Positions 61,682-64,000 of a stretch of DNA of 64,000 nucleotides are shown here, piece after piece. The position numbers and the translations under genes were made by a program. The notes under the pieces were generated by a model. It ran no database searches. It saw nothing but the letters and a program-made list of their open reading frames with translations, and was not told the origin of the DNA. This stretch comes from JALSRK01 sp964461995 (GTDB taxonomy: Bacteria > Acidobacteriota > Terriglobia > Bryobacterales > Bryobacteraceae): the NCBI GenBank assembly GCA_964461995.1, contig CAYWXL010000012.1, positions 1 to 64,000 on the forward strand, in the 5' to 3' direction. Position 1 is the stretch's first letter. Every line of letters begins with the position of its first letter.

Positions 61682-63421
61682 GTGCCGCCAGCGGGGCTCA
61701 GAGGGTTCCGCGTGGCAATTCTCGCGATCCTGCTGGTGGCCTGCGGCGCTGAGCACGGCACGGCTCCGCCATCGAGTTCTCCACTCTTCCGCGAGGCGGC
61801 GGCGGAGACCGGACTCAAGTTTGAGTATTTCATCGGCGCTTCGGGGGAGTACTACCTGGCCGAAATCAACGGCGGCGGCGTGGCGCTTTTCGACTACGAC
61901 GGCGATGGCGATCTCGACGTCTATTTCCCGCAAGGGCAGATGCTCGACCCGCACCTTAGGCCCGAAGATTCCCGGTTTCCGCCCCCTAAGAGCCATTGGC
62001 CCGGTAATCGGCTCTTTCGCAACGAGCTCGTCCCGGAGGGCGAACTCCGCTTCCGCGATGTCACCGACGAGGCGGGCGTGGGGTATCGCGGATACTGCGT
62101 AGGCGCCACCGTGGGCGACTACGACGCCGACGGCGACCCGGATCTTTATGTGACTTGCTTCGGTCCCAACGTGCTTTACCGCAACAACGGCGACGGCACG
62201 TTCACCGACATCACCGACCAAGCAGGCGTCAACGATTCCCGCTACAGTACAGGAGCGACGTTTTTCGACTACGACAAAGACGGCGACCTGGACCTTTACG
62301 TGCTGAACTACGTTGATTTCACTGTCGCTGGAAACAAGCCGTGCTACGACGCGGCCGGCGCCCGGGACTATTGCACACCCACTGTCTACAACCCGCTCCC
62401 GGACCGCCTCTTCCGCAATGACGGGGAAGCCGGCTTCACCGACGTATCCACGGCCGCCGGGCTAGGATCTTCCCTTGGAAACGGGCTGGGCGTTGCCGCG
62501 GTGGATTTGAATGGGGATTCGTGGGTGGACGTGGTGGTGGGGAACGACCAGACGCCTAACCAGCTCTGGCTGAACCGGAACGGCCGGACTTTCGAGGAGG
62601 CCGCCCTGATGTCCGGCCTGGCGTACGACGGCAACGGCCAGGTGGAATCGACGATGAGCGTGGCGGTGGGAGACTTCGACAATGACGGCGACGAGGACGT
62701 TTTCGCCGCCAACATCGCCGAGGAGACAAGCACGCTCTACGCCAACGACGGCTCGGGGGCCTTCCAAGACATCACCGAGGTCGCCGGACTGGCGGCGCCG
62801 AGCTACGCGATGACGACCTACGGAGCCGGGTGGCTCGACTACGACCACGACGGCCGCTTGGACCTGTTCATGGCCAACGGGGCGATGACGATCATCGAGT
62901 CCCAGCGGGGCACGCCGTTCCCCTTTTTGCAGCCGAACCAGCTCTTCCGCAACGCGGGGCAGTCGCGCTTCGAAGACGTCTCAGAGGCCGCAGGGCCGGC
63001 CTTCCAGCTGATGGAGGCTTCCCGCGGAGCGGCGCTCGGCGACATCGACAACGACGGCGACATCGACATCGTCGTCTCCAACGCTAATGGTCCCGCCCGC
63101 CTGTACCTGAACGAGGCCCCGAAGAAGGGCTCATGGCTGCTGGTGAAGCTTCGGAACAGCGGCAAGAACCCGGAAGCGGTGGGCGCCCGCGTGGCGCTGC
63201 TCATCCGGGGCCGGGCGCCGGTGTGGAGGCGCGTCCGGCGTGACGGAAGCTACGCCAGTTCCCACGACATTCGGGTACATTTCGGGTTAGGCAGCGCCGC
63301 CGGACCGGTGCGGATCGGCGTCGTCTGGCCGGATGGCGCCCACGAGACCTGGGAAGACGTGGCGCCCGACCAGGAAATCGTTTTGCGGCGCGGCGCCGGT
63401 AGTGGTTGGAAGTTGCCGTAA
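61682..63421 (+). CDS. CRTAC1/ASPIC-UnbV family lipoprotein with FG-GAP (VCBS) repeats
   Basis: About 579 residues. After a lipoprotein signal (LAILLVAC) come at least seven calcium-binding-like repeats with DYDGDGDLDVYF, DYDADGDPDLYV, DYDKDGDLDLYV, DLNGDSWVDVVV, DFDNDGDEDVFAAN, DYDHDGRLDLFM and DIDNDGDIDIVVSN, forming a beta-propeller. The C-terminal ~70 residues are an ASPIC/UnbV domain (GARVALLIRG, DIRVHFGLGSAAGPVRIGVVWPDG). Such proteins are cell-surface proteins of unknown role. The start is uncertain: GTG at 61682 gives Arg residues before the lipobox; GTG 61712 and TTG 61592 are alternatives. Confidence 0.87.
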   Translation: MPPAGLRGFRVAILAILLVACGAEHGTAPPSSSPLFREAAAETGLKFEYFIGASGEYYLAEINGGGVALFDYDGDGDLDVYFPQGQMLDPHLRPEDSRFPPPKSHWPGNRLFRNELVPEGELRFRDVTDEAGVGYRGYCVGATVGDYDADGDPDLYVTCFGPNVLYRNNGDGTFTDITDQAGVNDSRYSTGATFFDYDKDGDLDLYVLNYVDFTVAGNKPCYDAAGARDYCTPTVYNPLPDRLFRNDGEAGFTDVSTAAGLGSSLGNGLGVAAVDLNGDSWVDVVVGNDQTPNQLWLNRNGRTFEEAALMSGLAYDGNGQVESTMSVAVGDFDNDGDEDVFAANIAEETSTLYANDGSGAFQDITEVAGLAAPSYAMTTYGAGWLDYDHDGRLDLFMANGAMTIIESQRGTPFPFLQPNQLFRNAGQSRFEDVSEAAGPAFQLMEASRGAALGDIDNDGDIDIVVSNANGPARLYLNEAPKKGSWLLVKLRNSGKNPEAVGARVALLIRGRAPVWRRVRRDGSYASSHDIRVHFGLGSAAGPVRIGVVWPDGAHETWEDVAPDQEIVLRRGAGSGWKLP

Positions 63422-63770
63422 GAGTTCCTCAGTACTCCTCGACGCCATTTCTCGTCTCCCTCTTGACACGTCTCCGAAGCTGTGATAGCGATAACTTCGA
63501 TCAGGTCAGTTAGCGTTAAGGGGACGCTCGCCAGGGCGTGGTCCGTCAGGCTCAGAAGGGCGAGGGGAGCGAACCCAACGAGCCATGAGGCACTCCCACC
63601 TTTCGGGATGCACGCGGGCATCTCGAAATCCGGCAGCGATCCTGGCTGACAGACCGGGCGGCACTCCGGCGGGTGTCGCCAGCCAAGGGTAAACGAAAAC
63701 TAAGAACGATATTTAGCGATCGGGGGATCTATCCGGGGGGATCGGTCCACCAGAAAGGAGAGGAGTAGCC
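63422..63770 (+). other. Intergenic region with promoter and structured leader before the TonB-receptor gene
   Basis: A 349-base gap with no gene. A perfect -35 TTGACA lies at 63463-63468 with only a weak -10 candidate near 63486-63495. Downstream are several strong inverted repeats: AGCGT/ACGCT (63512-63528), GGCTC...GAGCC, an 11-bp stem (63601-63628), and GGCAC/GTGTC. AGAAAGGAGAGGAG provides the ribosome binding site. No known riboswitch class was recognised. Confidence 0.6.
63601..63628 (+). promoter_or_regulatory. 11-bp hairpin in the leader
   Basis: TTTCGGGATGC pairs with GCATCTCGAAA (one G-U pair) around the hexaloop ACGCGG. It is not followed by a T-run, so it is not a simple terminator; more likely part of a structured leader RNA. 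Confidence 0.65.
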
Positions 63771-64000
63771 ATGAAACCCTACCCGTGTCTCCGCGGCCTC
63801 GCGGCGGGCGCGCTGCTTCTGCTATTCGCCTTTTCCGCGAGAGCCCAACAGATTGACACGGCTTTGATCGTCGGCACGGTGACTGACGCCAGCGGCGCCG
63901 TCATTCCTGGCGTGAACATCAGCTTCCGCCACGTAGCTACGGGAACGGTGTATACGACCCAAACGAACGAAGAAGGCCGGTACCGCTCTCAGCCGCTGCG
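63771..64000 (+). CDS. Oar-like TonB-dependent receptor, N-terminal fragment (runs off the window)
   Basis: Only the first ~76 codons are in the window. They encode a signal peptide (MKPYPCLRGLAAGALLLLFA, cleavage after ARAQ) and the start of a carboxypeptidase-regulatory-like beta domain (LIVGTVTDASGAVIPGVNI, then TNEEGRYR). In acidobacteria this beginning is typical of large Oar-like TonB-dependent outer-membrane receptors. ATG at 63771 with GGAGAGGAG upstream. The beta-barrel and any TonB box lie beyond the window, so the family call rests on the N-terminus. Confidence 0.8.
   Translation, partial: MKPYPCLRGLAAGALLLLFAFSARAQQIDTALIVGTVTDASGAVIPGVNISFRHVATGTVYTTQTNEEGRYRSQPL

Noticed and set aside
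63250..63621. 123-residue antisense frame at the end of the CRTAC1-like gene
   Set aside because: It overlaps the conserved ASPIC/UnbV domain and continues into the structured leader; no domain pattern.
63495..63770. Cobalamin riboswitch before the TonB-receptor gene
   Set aside because: The position suits it, but the conserved core elements (B12 box and the central GGTG/AATCC/CCGC-ACTG sequence) could not be found in the right order.

Overview
The window is a GC-rich, gene-dense bacterial chromosome segment that most resembles an acidobacterium of the Solibacter/Bryobacter type. Three signs point there: a penicillin-acylase homologue ending in a domain that looks like the 'Solibacter uncharacterized C-terminal domain', an exported VWFA protein of the acidobacterial type, and the start of an Oar-like TonB-dependent receptor with an N-terminal carboxypeptidase-regulatory-like domain. 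Exported sulfatases, a CRTAC1/ASPIC-UnbV protein and a DUF3179 protein fit the same lineage. A run of 100 N flanked by an exact 55-bp duplication shows that this is a draft scaffold. No prophage, insertion sequence, CRISPR array or rRNA was recognised.

Layout. 0-9.8 kb: aldose epimerase, two hydrolases (sulfatase, penicillin acylase family), a pentapeptide protein, a sugar isomerase-like TIM barrel, the VWFA protein and a lone FtsX-type permease. 10-10.7 kb: a hicBA toxin-antitoxin locus with a frameshifted toxin and a second HicB-like ORF. 10.9-16 kb: a second sulfatase, then a compact hypABCDE operon for NiFe-hydrogenase maturation. 16-29.4 kb: DUF3179 protein, XdhC and MobA-like proteins (molybdenum enzyme maturation), AsmA-like protein, GAF-like protein, lytic transglycosylase, two MacB-type permeases, GNAT, FolP and a CAAX-type membrane protease. 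29.4-40.7 kb: a large TPR lipoprotein, a CMD-family protein, a SUMT/O-methyltransferase fusion, then a leftward cluster of LuxR-type regulator, two exported TldD-like proteins and a fused LptF-LptG permease. 41-48 kb: a CpaE/TadZ-like ATPase, the pyrRBC operon, an orphan winged-helix protein, homoserine dehydrogenase and an exported methyltransferase.

48-53 kb is a surface-polysaccharide cluster: a Wzt-like ATPase with a carbohydrate-binding C-terminus, a methyltransferase with a long coiled coil (the architecture of WbdD-type chain terminators) and a bifunctional GT2-GT4 glycosyltransferase, split only by the assembly gap. 53-57.5 kb carries tRNA-Met(CAT), parB, parA, two parS sites, rsmG and mnmG, the classical origin-proximal order, although oriC itself was not seen. 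purD is divergent from mnmG with start codons about 20 bp apart, followed by tRNA-Arg(CCT), icd and mdh (TCA cycle), a strong terminator, the CRTAC1-like lipoprotein, and a structured leader before the truncated TonB-receptor gene.

The most interesting points are the exported TldD pair in which one partner has lost all zinc ligands, next to a one-chain LptFG; the SUMT-O-methyltransferase fusion; the WbdD/Wzt-like module without its permease; the overlapping divergent -10 elements between mnmG and purD; and the structured leader at 63.5-63.77 kb. Family assignments rest on reading the proteins by eye; no database search was run.
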